From Rheinheimera sp. (GTDB taxonomy: Bacteria; Pseudomonadota; Gammaproteobacteria; Enterobacterales; Alteromonadaceae): a DNA stretch of 64,000 nucleotides. The notes under the pieces were generated by a model, which ran no database searches, was not told the origin of the DNA, and worked only from the letters and a program-made list of their open reading frames with translations. Below are positions 24,727 to 32,940 of the stretch, piece by piece. Position numbers and translations under genes: made by a program. The stretch covers positions 248,001-312,000 of the forward strand of contig NZ_JAUYGV010000007.1 of NCBI RefSeq assembly GCF_030690345.1, written 5' to 3'. Position 1 is the stretch's first letter. The number at the start of each line of letters is the position of its first letter.

Positions 24727-25140
24727 TTAGTCCTTTTTAGCCAGTCTATCTGCTATGGCCTTTAGCAGCTTAATGTCGTCTTCAGTCAGCCTGCCATCTG
24801 CAGCCGCCTCGGCAATTTTTTCTAATTCAATCTGAGTGCGCGGGGTGGCTTTGGTGATCAATTTTTCTAGAGCTAGCGGTGAAGCTTCCGACACCGAAGA
24901 TGCAGAATTATAAGTATTAGTCATCTGGCCATTACCGAACAAAAGCCATTCAGCTCTTACTCCAGTGTGAGAAGCAATACTTTCAACCTTTTCTCTGCGT
25001 GGGACTGACTCTCCATTCAGCCACTTGTTGGCTGCCTTCACAGTTACATGGGTAAATGAGGCCAACCACATTCCTGCGCCATGTCTTTTAACCCCTGCCT
25101 TTTCAACGGCTACTAAGAGTCGATCACTGAAGTCTTTCAT
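24727..25140 (-). CDS. Phage CI-like repressor, HTH only
   Basis: 137 residues. The first ~65 form a helix-turn-helix of CI type (MWLASFTHVTVKAANKWLNG, SVPRREKVESIASHTGV, RAEWLLFGNGQM). The remaining part is a linker and helical C-terminus without the S24 LexA-like peptidase domain, so RecA-driven self-cleavage is not expected. No Shine-Dalgarno sequence is seen ahead of the ATG at 25140, as in leaderless cI transcripts. Divergent from cro, with palindromic operators between; co-transcribed with the kinase pair. Confidence 0.82.
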   Translation of the reverse strand: MKDFSDRLLVAVEKAGVKRHGAGMWLASFTHVTVKAANKWLNGESVPRREKVESIASHTGVRAEWLLFGNGQMTNTYNSASSVSEASPLALEKLITKATPRTQIELEKIAEAAADGRLTEDDIKLLKAIADRLAKKD

Positions 25141-25146
25141 CTAGTA

Positions 25147-25226
25147 ATTCACTATGAACTGATAATTCATTGTGCAATTCACTTGCGGAAAAGTCAGTTC
25201 ATACTTAATATGTACCAAAAGTACAT
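25147..25226. promoter_or_regulatory. cI-cro operator region
   Basis: Contains ATTCACTATGAACT (25147-25160), related to the left operator GTTCACATATGAAC, and a perfect palindrome ATGTACCAAAAGTACAT (25210-25226, arms ATGTAC/GTACAT) whose core recurs at 21844-21858. Divergent promoters for cI and cro are expected here. Confidence 0.7.
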
Positions 25227-25247
25227 TTAAGGTTTTAGATATTACCA

Positions 25248-25523
25248 ATGCAAGAACATGAACATGTGGCATCTGAAATAGCTCTTTCTGTATTGCTTGA
25301 TAACGTGCCAGGCAAAGTTGCTGGTGCAGCAAGAATTTGCAATGTAAGCGTGAGAGCGGTTTACAAGTGGATTTCTCATGGACGCTTGCCAAGAACTGAT
25401 TACACCGGTGAAACCAATTACGCCACAAAGCTTGCTGACGCGACTGGTGGTAAACACTCTGCATCTGAATTCCTTTCATGTAACAAAATTAACTTAAGCA
25501 AAGGATATCCAATTCATGGCTAA
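25248..25523 (+). CDS. Cro-like regulator (YdaS-type HTH)
   Basis: 91 residues. A helix-turn-helix covers VAGAARICNVSVRAVYKWIS with RLPRTDY and YATKLADATGG, the layout of YdaS/Cro-like proteins. First gene of the rightward early operon; would switch off cI and start lytic growth. Ribosome site is weak (AAGG is 16 bases upstream). The end overlaps the next gene by 8 bases. Confidence 0.8.
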   Translation: MQEHEHVASEIALSVLLDNVPGKVAGAARICNVSVRAVYKWISHGRLPRTDYTGETNYATKLADATGGKHSASEFLSCNKINLSKGYPIHG

Positions 25524-26019
25524 GCACACATTAAAAACCGGGGCTTATTCATGCCCGCTTATCGCTGCCCATCAGGTTGGCCATAGCTACGGTGTAGAAA
25601 AGTTTGCCGACGACACTTACCAAAGCCGTGGCGCGATGTACAACAAGTTGAACCCTGATAACGACAGCAACCATTTGTACCTGCGCGATGCCATTTTATT
25701 AACTGAGAAAGCTAATAACGATGCCATTTTAGAAGCTTGGTGTCACCAACGTGGTGGTGTATTTGTGCGTCTGCCTGATGCTGTTGCATGCGATGAAGAG
25801 CTAAGCGATCAGCTGATGCGGGTTAGTGAGGAACTTGGCGCCGCACTGGGTGAAGTGCGTGCGGCCCGTTCTGATGGCGTTATTGACCCTTCAGAGTTTG
25901 AAACAATTAAAACACGGCTGATGAACACCATTACCGAAGCGCTGGCGCTTAAAACGGTAATTAAAGGTCAGGTAAGAGATTTGCCACGCCACCCTTCGGT
26001 GGTTATTGGTAAATCGTAG
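25516..26019 (+). CDS. Phage regulatory protein CII-like (Phage_CP76 family)
   Basis: 167 residues. MYNKLNPDNDSNHLYLRDAI and NNDAILEAWCHQRGGVFV are the hallmark of the CP76/CII family of phage regulators. It stands in the cII position, between cro and the replication genes. Expected to bind DNA and influence the lysis-lysogeny decision. AAAGGA lies ahead of the ATG. Confidence 0.82.
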   Translation: MAKHTLKTGAYSCPLIAAHQVGHSYGVEKFADDTYQSRGAMYNKLNPDNDSNHLYLRDAILLTEKANNDAILEAWCHQRGGVFVRLPDAVACDEELSDQLMRVSEELGAALGEVRAARSDGVIDPSEFETIKTRLMNTITEALALKTVIKGQVRDLPRHPSVVIGKS

Positions 26020-26349
26020 GGCCCGTGGCGGGGTTAACCGCCAAATTAGCAACATAGGTTGTTGTTTTGTCTTGACGCCGTGAAAGAACGGGCTGGCCTT
26101 TGCCTCTGGGGTTCTGGGGGATGCAACAAAGGCCAGCAGCTTAACTGCTTTAGCCTGGTAATTTATCCAGTTACCAGCCTAATGCGGTGAAGCCTGTAGC
26201 CAGGCAGTGTGATAAGCGCGCAAGCGTGTCGTACCGGTTAAGGTGCGTTGGCAGGCATGAAGCTGGCCGGATGGGGGAGTGACCTCAGGCGATTAAGCGC
26301 ACACCCGACGGGGTAGCCAGTGGTAGCGTGCTGGCCGCCGCAGAGTTAA

Positions 26350-26378
26350 TTAAAAGCCCCGGTTGATAAGGCCGGGGC
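26350..26378 (-). terminator. Leftward terminator in the cII-O interval
   Basis: On the minus strand GCCCCGG and CCGGGGC form a 7-bp GC stem followed by CTTTTAATTAA. No gene on this strand needs it, so it probably ends a short leftward RNA. Confidence 0.65.
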
Positions 26379-26461
26379 AGTACAACAGACATTTTAAGGA
26401 CGAATGTCATTTTCAAAGTAGTACAGCTTTTAGCTTGTTGCAATAACAATTTTGCAACAGG

Positions 26462-26491
26462 CAATAAAAAGCCCGCTGGTTCAGAGCGGGC
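26462..26491 (-). terminator. Second leftward terminator in the cII-O interval
   Basis: On the minus strand GCCCGCT and AGCGGGC form a 7-bp stem followed by TTTTTATT. It lies just before the O start and would stop antisense transcription from within O. Confidence 0.65.
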
Positions 26492-26518
26492 CGGTCATTA
26501 ACTTAATATAGGTAAGCC

Positions 26519-27520
26519 ATGACAGCCGCTAATTTAGTTGATTTTAACGCTGTTCGCAACAGGGGGCCGCAGGTGATAGCCGATACTGATGATGGGTATA
26601 CCAGAACGGCTAATGCCATTCAGGATCAACTGTGTAAGGCCGACTTAACCGGCGCCCAGTTTCAGGTGTTAAATGCCATAGTTCGTATTACTTATGGCTA
26701 CAACCAAAAAACCAACCGCATTACCAACACTTACCTGGCAGAGCTAACCGGCGTGTCGGAAAAGGGCGTTCGCCTTTGCCTGGCGGAACTGCACGGCCGC
26801 AATATGATAACGCTGGAAAAAACCGGCCTGATGAAGATTGTGGGCATTAATAAGGTGATCAGCGAGTGGGTAATTACCACCGGTAAAAGTGAAAAACAAA
26901 GTGCTAAAGGTAAGCAAAGCCGGAACAACGGTTCCAATTTAAGGCGGAACAACGGTTCCATTGAGACGGAACAACGGTTACCACAAGACGGAACTATGGT
27001 TCCGGATAAACGGAACTGTAGTTCCAGCACTAAAGACAACTCTAAAAACAACCTACTAAATACAACTTCTAAAGATCTCCCGTCGCCGCCTTCGGCAGAC
27101 GACAAACCCAAGCGCATTGGTGCTGTGGTTGAAAACGGCAAGCAGTGGGGCGAGCAGCAAGACGTTGATACGGTTAACGCCATGCTGACAAGCCTGCAGG
27201 CAACATTGGGTGAGCACTACCGGCCGCCCAACATTACCGCCTGGGCTAACGATATCCGCGTTATGCGACAGCAAGACAGGCGCCAACCTGAACACATTTT
27301 GAAGCTATGGCGGCTGGCGCACAAGGACGAATTCTGGCGCCAGAATATTCAAAGCCCGGCTGCACTGCGCAAGCAGTGGGGCAGGCTGGCAGCGATATAT
27401 CACGGCCAACGCAGCGGCCTGAATAACTCGCAAACCGGCATTAGCCTGGGCGCTAATGGCCAACCAATGACTGCCGCCGATATGGCGCAGCTGGCGCGTG
27501 AACATGGGGGGATCAACTGA
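26519..27520 (+). CDS. Phage replication protein O-like
   Basis: 333 residues. The N-terminal replication protein O winged-helix domain is seen as GYTRTANAIQDQL, GAQFQVLNAIVRITYGYNQK and YLAELTGVSEKGVRLCLAEL. A hydrophilic linker (about 125-175) is encoded by five origin iterons, as in lambda O. The C-terminal part (PPNITAWANDIRVMRQQDRR...) should recruit the helicase loader. Stop overlaps the dnaC start (TGATG). Expected role: bind the iterons and start phage DNA replication. Confidence 0.88.
   Translation: MTAANLVDFNAVRNRGPQVIADTDDGYTRTANAIQDQLCKADLTGAQFQVLNAIVRITYGYNQKTNRITNTYLAELTGVSEKGVRLCLAELHGRNMITLEKTGLMKIVGINKVISEWVITTGKSEKQSAKGKQSRNNGSNLRRNNGSIETEQRLPQDGTMVPDKRNCSSSTKDNSKNNLLNTTSKDLPSPPSADDKPKRIGAVVENGKQWGEQQDVDTVNAMLTSLQATLGEHYRPPNITAWANDIRVMRQQDRRQPEHILKLWRLAHKDEFWRQNIQSPAALRKQWGRLAAIYHGQRSGLNNSQTGISLGANGQPMTAADMAQLAREHGGIN
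26921..27025. repeat. Phage replication origin: five iterons inside O
   Basis: Five copies of a palindromic word based on CGGAACAACGGTTCC start at 26921, 26945, 26967, 26989 and 27011, that is 24, 22, 22 and 22 bases apart. Copies 1 and 2 are identical; 3 to 5 vary in the centre or one arm. Position and spacing match the lambda-type ori within gene O. Confidence 0.87.
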
Positions 27521-28266
27521 TGCTTAAAAACACACTGGCAGCACTACCGAAAAGCATTCTGGACAAAGTAGACCAGCTGGCGCCGCGCAAGGCGTTTGAC
27601 CCACAACATTACAACGAATTTAAGCAGCGCGAAGAGCGTGCGGCATTCCACGGCCAGCAGGCGCAAATAGCGCGTGAACGCAATGAGCGCTTTATACGCA
27701 AGCTAATGGACCGCAGCGGCGTGCAGGATATTTACCTTACCGCCACGCTGGACAACTACCTAATTTGCCATGACGGCCAGCAAGCCGCGGTTGATAAGTG
27801 CCGCCGTTATCTGGCTGAGTTTGGCCAGATATTGGCTAAGCGCAACATGATGTTTTGCGGCACTACCGGCACCGGTAAAAACCATATGGCCAGCGCCATT
27901 TGTAATGCTCTGATTGCCAGTGGCAAAAGCGCGGTAGTGGCCACAGCGCTTGAGTTGCAAATGAAGGTTCGCGCCGCCCGCCGGCACGACAGCCCGTTAA
28001 CCGAAGATAAGGTGATCGGCAGCTTTGCCGGCGTTGATTTGCTGGTGTTGGATGAAATAGAGCTGGGCAGCACGCAGGACTATGACGGCAAGATCATCAA
28101 TACCGTAATTGATAAGCGGGTTACGCAGGGTAAAGGCACTATTTTGCTGAGCAACCTGCCGGCTGAAGAATTAATGGCTCACCTGGGCGAGCGAATTGTT
28201 AGCCGCTTGGTACCGAGTAATTATTTGGTGGAATGCAAGTGGCCGGATTACAGAACGCGCCGGTAA
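27520..28266 (+). CDS. DnaC-like helicase loader ATPase
   Basis: 248 residues. AAA+ ATPase with Walker A GTTGTGKN at 114-121 followed by HMA, Walker B LLVLDEIE near 174-181, and an arginine-finger-type ERIVSRLVPS segment. The K-N-H after the P-loop is the DnaC form. The N-terminal helical part would bind DnaB. It takes the role of lambda P beside O. Confidence 0.9.
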   Translation: MLKNTLAALPKSILDKVDQLAPRKAFDPQHYNEFKQREERAAFHGQQAQIARERNERFIRKLMDRSGVQDIYLTATLDNYLICHDGQQAAVDKCRRYLAEFGQILAKRNMMFCGTTGTGKNHMASAICNALIASGKSAVVATALELQMKVRAARRHDSPLTEDKVIGSFAGVDLLVLDEIELGSTQDYDGKIINTVIDKRVTQGKGTILLSNLPAEELMAHLGERIVSRLVPSNYLVECKWPDYRTRR

Positions 28267-28490
28267 AAGTTGATTACAACCTGTGCAACCGCAGCCGCGA
28301 GGAACAGGACTACGAAGCGGCAAAAACGCTGGCGCACTACTGGCTGCACTTAAAGCCAAACAAACAAATGACCAGGCTGGAAATTACAAAAAGGTTGAAC
28401 CAAATGCAGCCAGCCCAGCGCGAACTGCATCGCAAAGCGCTTAACGATGCGATATCACAACAAAAAGAAGGTAAAACCAATGCCGCATAA
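28233..28490 (+). CDS. Hypothetical phage protein
   Basis: 85 residues, highly charged and helical, no recognised family. Starts within the end of dnaC (34-base overlap). Its basic C-terminal part (MTRLEITKRLNQMQPAQREL) could bind nucleic acid. In the ninR-like region. Confidence 0.5.
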   Translation: MQVAGLQNAPVKVDYNLCNRSREEQDYEAAKTLAHYWLHLKPNKQMTRLEITKRLNQMQPAQRELHRKALNDAISQQKEGKTNAA

Positions 28491-28686
28491 CAACGAAGCC
28501 CAGTTTCATATTAACGAAGCTATTAACCACTTGCGGCTTGCTGCTGGGGTAACGCTAAAGCAAGCACCGGCCGACCCACAAAGCCAGTTCCGCCCTGCTG
28601 AGCTGGCTGGCAATGAACTGATCCTAATTGCTGACCACTTAGAAAACGTGCAGAAGGTGGCCGCACGTACTATTACGCTGAGGTAA
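28480..28686 (+). CDS. Hypothetical phage protein
   Basis: 68 residues from the ATG at 28480, chosen because AAGAAGG lies ahead of it. Helical and acidic; FHINEAINHLRLAAG and ADHLENVQKVAAR suggest two helices. No family recognised. Overlaps the previous gene by 11 bases and leads directly into the recombinase gene. Confidence 0.5.
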   Translation: MPHNNEAQFHINEAINHLRLAAGVTLKQAPADPQSQFRPAELAGNELILIADHLENVQKVAARTITLR

Positions 28687-28688
28687 GC

Positions 28689-29909
28689 ATGCAAAGCATA
28701 GCACTGGTGATGTCTGAAGCTGCTATAAACCGCCACGCTGCTGATGAGGCAGTGGGTGAGCTGCGTGATTACCGGTCAGAGTTGGTGCTGCGCTTTCATA
28801 AAAGCCGTGATAAAGGGACCTGGTATTACGTGAGGTACCAACAGCGGCAAAAGCAGCGGCACCGATTGGGCTACTGGCCGTTACTGAAAACCAAGGATGT
28901 ACAGGCTATGGTGCCGGATCTGGTGAAAAAGCTTGGTACCGGTGCTGAAGTGCAAAGCAGCCAGTTCGTAACGGTTGGGCAGTTGCTGCAATGGTACAAA
29001 AAGCGGGTAGAGCAGGAGACACTTAAAAGCCAGAGCCGCCGCAATGGTGTGGTCAACGTAATTGATAAACACCTGCAACGCCGTTTAGGCACAGTACGTA
29101 TTGCCATGGTGACCAAAGCGGTGATTGATGAAAAGCTGATGCTGCCGCTGCAAAGTGATGGCCTGATGCCCGGCACTATTCGCAACTACTTCGGTGTATT
29201 AAAACGAGCGTTTGCAACAGCGTATGAGCTGGACCTTATCAGCATTGACCCACTGGCCGGCATGAAGTTTGTTGATTACATACAGCGGCGCATTATGGCG
29301 CGTGAAAGCAAGCTGCTTACCTCTGACAGAATTCAGGTGCTTAACGCTGTGCTTGCTTATGAGCCTGCGGCTTTGGTGCTGCAACTGCTTATGCTGATGT
29401 TTGCGCTGCGAATAGGCGAAGCAAGGCAATTGGCCCGTAGCATGGTTCGCTTTGACCGCGGCTTATTGGCAATACCGGCACACATAACCAAAACAGGACA
29501 TGACAACAACCTGCCGTTGACAACTTGGGCCACTGCAGTGCTACAGGCAGTTATTGACAGCTCTGAGTGTGAACACCTGATCACAGTAAAACGCCGGCCA
29601 CTCACTAAAGACCAGGCACAGAAACTATTTCGCACTTCAGTAAACGGCAAGTACCGCTCGCATGACCTGCGCAAAGTGGCCCGTTCTACGTGGGCAGAAA
29701 TGGGGATGGACTATTGGGTATCAGAACGTTTGCTTAACCACCGGCAGAAAGGACAAGACCAGGCATACATAAAAGCTGATGCCTATGAGGTAAAACTGGC
29801 TGCGCTGCAACAGTACCACGACCTGCTTTTCGCTGGTTTTGATGTAGGCACTATGCAGGCATTGATGAATAGCAAGCTGCGCTGTAGCGCCAGTAAAAAT
29901 GCGGCTTAA
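28689..29909 (+). CDS. Third tyrosine recombinase in the replication region
   Basis: 406 residues. Core-binding part FVTVGQLLQWYKKRVEQ and catalytic part with all expected residues: Arg in MFALRIGEARQLA, Lys in ITKTGHDNNLPL, HDLRK, LLNHRQK, and the nucleophile Tyr in QAYIKAD. GAGG precedes the ATG. It is not next to an att site; it lies after the dnaC region and before a RuvC-like nuclease, so it may resolve phage DNA multimers or take part in recombination instead of integration. It is only distantly like the two P4-type integrases. Confidence 0.88.
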   Translation: MQSIALVMSEAAINRHAADEAVGELRDYRSELVLRFHKSRDKGTWYYVRYQQRQKQRHRLGYWPLLKTKDVQAMVPDLVKKLGTGAEVQSSQFVTVGQLLQWYKKRVEQETLKSQSRRNGVVNVIDKHLQRRLGTVRIAMVTKAVIDEKLMLPLQSDGLMPGTIRNYFGVLKRAFATAYELDLISIDPLAGMKFVDYIQRRIMARESKLLTSDRIQVLNAVLAYEPAALVLQLLMLMFALRIGEARQLARSMVRFDRGLLAIPAHITKTGHDNNLPLTTWATAVLQAVIDSSECEHLITVKRRPLTKDQAQKLFRTSVNGKYRSHDLRKVARSTWAEMGMDYWVSERLLNHRQKGQDQAYIKADAYEVKLAALQQYHDLLFAGFDVGTMQALMNSKLRCSASKNAA

Positions 29910-29978
29910 CGTGAAATTGGCACTTTCAGCAAGAGAATGTGTAACTAAACCATCTGAACATTTTAAAAGGGGTTTTTT

Positions 29979-30440
29979 GTGTTAATTATCGGCATTGATC
30001 CAGACCTGATTGCCAGCGGTGTTGCAGTTACAACGCCGGATAAGCGCATTGTTGAAATGCAGCGGGTTAAGTTTTCCCAGCTGGCGGAATACATGCAGCT
30101 GCAGGCTATGAAAGTTGATGGCAGGATCCTGATTAAGCTGGAAGACCCGAATACGATTGCTCCTACATTCCAGCGGCATCGGCCGGCGGCTGTTAACCGG
30201 CAGGCTGTAAGCAATAAAATTAGCCAGAACGTTGGCCAGGTTAAGGCGGTTGCCACGCTGATACTGGAAGTGTTGACTGCCGCCGGTTTTAACGTTCAGC
30301 CCTGTCGACCATTAGTTGGCCTGCACAAAAAGCGCTGCAAAAAGGATGCTGAGTACTTTAATAAACTGACGGGCTGGACTGCACGCAGTAATGAAGATTG
30401 CCGGGATGCGGCGTTAATTGCGTTGTTTGGGGTTTGTTAA
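29979..30440 (+). CDS. RuvC-like Holliday junction resolvase
   Basis: 153 residues. RNase H-like fold with the acidic residues of RuvC: Asp7 in IIGIDPDLIASGVAV, Glu55 in IKLEDPN, and Asp140/Asp143 in NEDCRDAALIAL. Start is GTG at 29979 with AAAGGGG ahead. Would cut branched DNA made in phage replication and recombination before packaging. The next gene starts within its stop codon (TAATG). Confidence 0.82.
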   Translation: MLIIGIDPDLIASGVAVTTPDKRIVEMQRVKFSQLAEYMQLQAMKVDGRILIKLEDPNTIAPTFQRHRPAAVNRQAVSNKISQNVGQVKAVATLILEVLTAAGFNVQPCRPLVGLHKKRCKKDAEYFNKLTGWTARSNEDCRDAALIALFGVC

Positions 30441-30679
30441 TGCAGCAAGAGCTAAGTTGGATGCATGGTGGGCATATATTGCGAAGTGTTCGATTGAAGA
30501 TCGGATTGACGCAAGATGAAGTGTGCTTATTGTCGAATATTGACCGCCGCACTTATCAGCGCTGGGAAAGGAAAAGTACAGAACCTCGATTTAGCATTAC
30601 TCTGCAAATATGTAAGTGTGCTTTTAAGGTTGAGTTGTTAGACGCGTTGTCAATTGCCAAGGAGACACCTGCGCTATGA
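30440..30679 (+). CDS. XRE-family helix-turn-helix regulator
   Basis: 79 residues with a single HTH: ILRSVRLKIGLTQDEVCLLS followed by RRTYQRWERKSTEPRF. Starts at the overlapping TAATG after the RuvC-like gene and overlaps the next gene by four bases. May tune late gene expression; target unknown. Confidence 0.75.
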   Translation: MQQELSWMHGGHILRSVRLKIGLTQDEVCLLSNIDRRTYQRWERKSTEPRFSITLQICKCAFKVELLDALSIAKETPAL

Positions 30680-31026
30680 ATATTCATGATCTTCGTAAAG
30701 AGCTGAAAATGTGGGGTCGCTTTTGGGCTGAAAAAAAAGCTTTGCAAGGCTATGCGAGCAAGTCCGTAACGGCTAGATGCTGTGAGGTTTTACAGACAGG
30801 TATATGGGCGAGCTCAGATAAGCATCTATTCAATCATCAGGCCGACAATATTCATGTTCCATGGTACATTGCCAGAATTGATCGTGCAATTACCAACTTG
30901 CCCGTGCCGCAGCAGTCTGTAATCAACAAACGCTATGTTAGGCAGAAGCTTTTAAGCTCATCTGAAAAAATAGCATTATTGCATGCTGAAACCAATGTGC
31001 TATCAGAGTGTTTTACTAGTTGCTGA
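30676..31026 (+). CDS. Putative antiterminator Q / late regulator
   Basis: 116 residues. The pattern WGRFWAEKKALQGYASKS at the start and VPWYIARIDRAITNLPVPQQ followed by VINKRYVRQK resembles the small Q/ArpU-like late regulators of siphophages. It stands at the end of the rightward early operon, before the lysis and head genes, where Q is expected. Assignment is by position and pattern, moderate. Confidence 0.55.
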   Translation: MNIHDLRKELKMWGRFWAEKKALQGYASKSVTARCCEVLQTGIWASSDKHLFNHQADNIHVPWYIARIDRAITNLPVPQQSVINKRYVRQKLLSSSEKIALLHAETNVLSECFTSC

Positions 31027-31095
31027 AGCTTGAATATTCCAATTATTTAGTGCTAAGTTGTTCTCCTTGTAAGGATTTTCATAAAAGGATTTGAC

Positions 31096-32295
31096 GTGGA
31101 GTTTTTACACCTTATAAGTTACATTGCTGGTGTTTTTATCGTAAGTTTTCTGCTTGTTCAGGTCGGTTACCATTTTTTAATTAAGCGCGCAGCCTCGAAT
31201 TACGACGCTGAGATAGGCAGGAAGCCGGTCTCTATACCTTCACACATCCAAGATGGCAGTATGCAGTCTGTGTATCTGGCACAGCACAGAGAAAGTCACT
31301 TAAGCGAACTGCGAATTACTTATCGCTTCTTTCAGGTTGTGTTTTCAGCGGTGTTAACTGTTTTTGGCGTTTATATTTTAAGCTTTAGAGAAATACCTAT
31401 AGTTCGAGACACAGGCACTTGGGGTGCAATGGGAGATTACATAGGGGGTGTTCTTAATCCGATTTTAGGTTTTTCTTCATTTATTGCACTTTTATACACA
31501 ATTCGATTGCAGTCAAAAGAATTAGCAATGACAAGGGAAGAGTTGGCTAGGTCTGCTGATGCCAGTGAGAAGTCTGGCACAGCTCTGAGTGCTCAGTTGA
31601 GGACGCTTGAAAGACAATCATTTGAAAATACTCTTTTTAAGTTGTTTGATACTGTTGAGCGGAAGTTTACTCAAGTAGAAGTTCGTGAATTCGGTGTTTT
31701 GGCGTATGATTTTATAATAAATGGAAACAGTACCAATAGAGATAGGATGTTTGAAAATCGCATTATCAAATTTAAATTCAGAGACTATGTCGAATATTTG
31801 TCAGGTAGCAGTAAAAAAGCAATGTCAAGTAGTATTCTTGAACTAAGTGACTTCAAATTGAAGCTGGAGCTTGGTTTGAGCTCGAATCAATCGCAGATAA
31901 AAGGTGTGATAGTTCACCCCCGAAATATGGTCGATTCGGTTCATAGCTTTAGTCTAGAGGACTTTGACTTCATTGACTTATATTTATCATTGTTCACATA
32001 TTTAGAAAGCCAGTTATTTCCAGAGGTGTTTCATACATACGTTGATCTGCTTAAATCATGCCTAGATGAAGGGTTTGCATTTTGCATATTGATGAAAATT
32101 CATTGTGAAGGTAAGTATCACCTTAAAGATGTTGTGGAGAAATATGGATTGTTGGAGCAGTTATTAATAGATGAAATGTTTGGTTTTATAAATAATGGGA
32201 GTTATTGTGTTGATGCTATCGAAATATCGGAAAGCGCATATGGTAATAACATTGATTATAGAAGATATAAAGAAGATGGCATAAGGCTTTCCTGA
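31096..32295 (+). CDS. AbiC-like putative phage abortive infection protein
   Basis: 399 residues. Two hydrophobic segments near the N-terminus (residues 5-25 and 75-95), then the putAbiC hallmark GDYIGGVLNPILGFSSFIAL, LYTIRLQSKELAMTREELAR and SFENTLFKLFDTVERK. The C-terminal half has no recognised domain. Distinctly AT-rich against its neighbours, and placed alone between Q and the lysis genes, so it is a moron gained by transfer. GTG start with AAAGGA ahead. Likely blocks other phages in the lysogen; mechanism unknown. Confidence 0.8.
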   Translation: MEFLHLISYIAGVFIVSFLLVQVGYHFLIKRAASNYDAEIGRKPVSIPSHIQDGSMQSVYLAQHRESHLSELRITYRFFQVVFSAVLTVFGVYILSFREIPIVRDTGTWGAMGDYIGGVLNPILGFSSFIALLYTIRLQSKELAMTREELARSADASEKSGTALSAQLRTLERQSFENTLFKLFDTVERKFTQVEVREFGVLAYDFIINGNSTNRDRMFENRIIKFKFRDYVEYLSGSSKKAMSSSILELSDFKLKLELGLSSNQSQIKGVIVHPRNMVDSVHSFSLEDFDFIDLYLSLFTYLESQLFPEVFHTYVDLLKSCLDEGFAFCILMKIHCEGKYHLKDVVEKYGLLEQLLIDEMFGFINNGSYCVDAIEISESAYGNNIDYRRYKEDGIRLS

Positions 32296-32564
32296 GCGGG
32301 GTTAGATTGAGTAATCACCCTATCCAATTAATGCCTTGAAGTAACTTGCAAAAATGCGTTACCACTTAAGTAAACCCACTAGTTCTCAAATTGGATATTT
32401 AAGAAATAATTTCAGCTTTATTTTCATGGAGCGTCATTATTGACGCAGACACTGTGGTTATAAGTCGCTATATTTCACTAAGCTAGCGCGAGTTTTAAGT
32501 TACCCTAATCAACAGCGCACATATACCCCAGCCTTTAGCTGGGGTTTTTTATTGGAGTAAATTC
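32296..32564. other. Intergenic region before the lysis genes
   Basis: AT-rich, no gene seen. Holds a perfect hairpin GCGTCATTATTGACGC (32431-32446) and the terminator at 32526-32550. A late promoter may lie here. Confidence 0.45.
32526..32550 (+). terminator. Terminator ahead of the endolysin gene
   Basis: CCCCAGC, loop CTTTA, GCTGGGG, then six Ts. A strong intrinsic terminator directly before the late operon, a natural target for Q-type antitermination. Confidence 0.82.
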
Positions 32565-32939
32565 ATGGACTGGTCTTATTATCCGAACTTCACCGAGTCA
32601 GAGTTTGCTTGCAAACATACCGGTGAATGCAAGATGCAACCAGCATTCATGGAGCGTCTGCAAACATTGCGTATTGCTTACGGTAAGCCGATGCAAATCA
32701 GTAGTGGCTATCGCTCGCCAAGCCATCCAATCGAAGCCATTAAAACAAAGCCTGGTGTGCATAGTTCAGGCCGCGCATGTGATGTAGTTGTGCGCGGTGC
32801 TGACGCGTTGAAGTTGATAGAGCTTGCAATTAAGCACGGCTTTACTGGTATTGGCGTTAATCAAAAAGGCGCATCACGATTCATACACTTGGATGATCTA
32901 ACGAACGCTGATAGCCGTCCAACTATTTGGAGTTACTAA
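32565..32939 (+). CDS. Endolysin, M15 family L,D/D,D-peptidase
   Basis: 124 residues. Peptidase_M15_3 fold with zinc ligands His66 and Asp73 in HSSGRACDV and His108 in RFIHLD; ISSGYRSPSH is typical. Cuts peptide cross-links of the cell wall. No signal peptide, so a holin is needed. TTGGAG precedes the ATG. Confidence 0.9.
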   Translation: MDWSYYPNFTESEFACKHTGECKMQPAFMERLQTLRIAYGKPMQISSGYRSPSHPIEAIKTKPGVHSSGRACDVVVRGADALKLIELAIKHGFTGIGVNQKGASRFIHLDDLTNADSRPTIWSY

Positions 32940-32940
32940 C

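Larger units (their letters stand above)
26020..26518. other. Structured non-coding interval between cII-like gene and O
   Basis: No gene is evident in these 499 bases, yet it is GC-rich and full of inverted repeats, including two strong hairpins (26356-26378 and 26469-26491) that each are followed by a T-run only when read on the minus strand. It corresponds to the place of the lambda oop antisense RNA. Confidence 0.6.

Noticed and set aside
26921-27025. Regular repeats as a CRISPR array
   Set aside because: Repeats are 15 bases, palindromic, with 7-9 base gaps and lie inside a coding gene; they are iterons.
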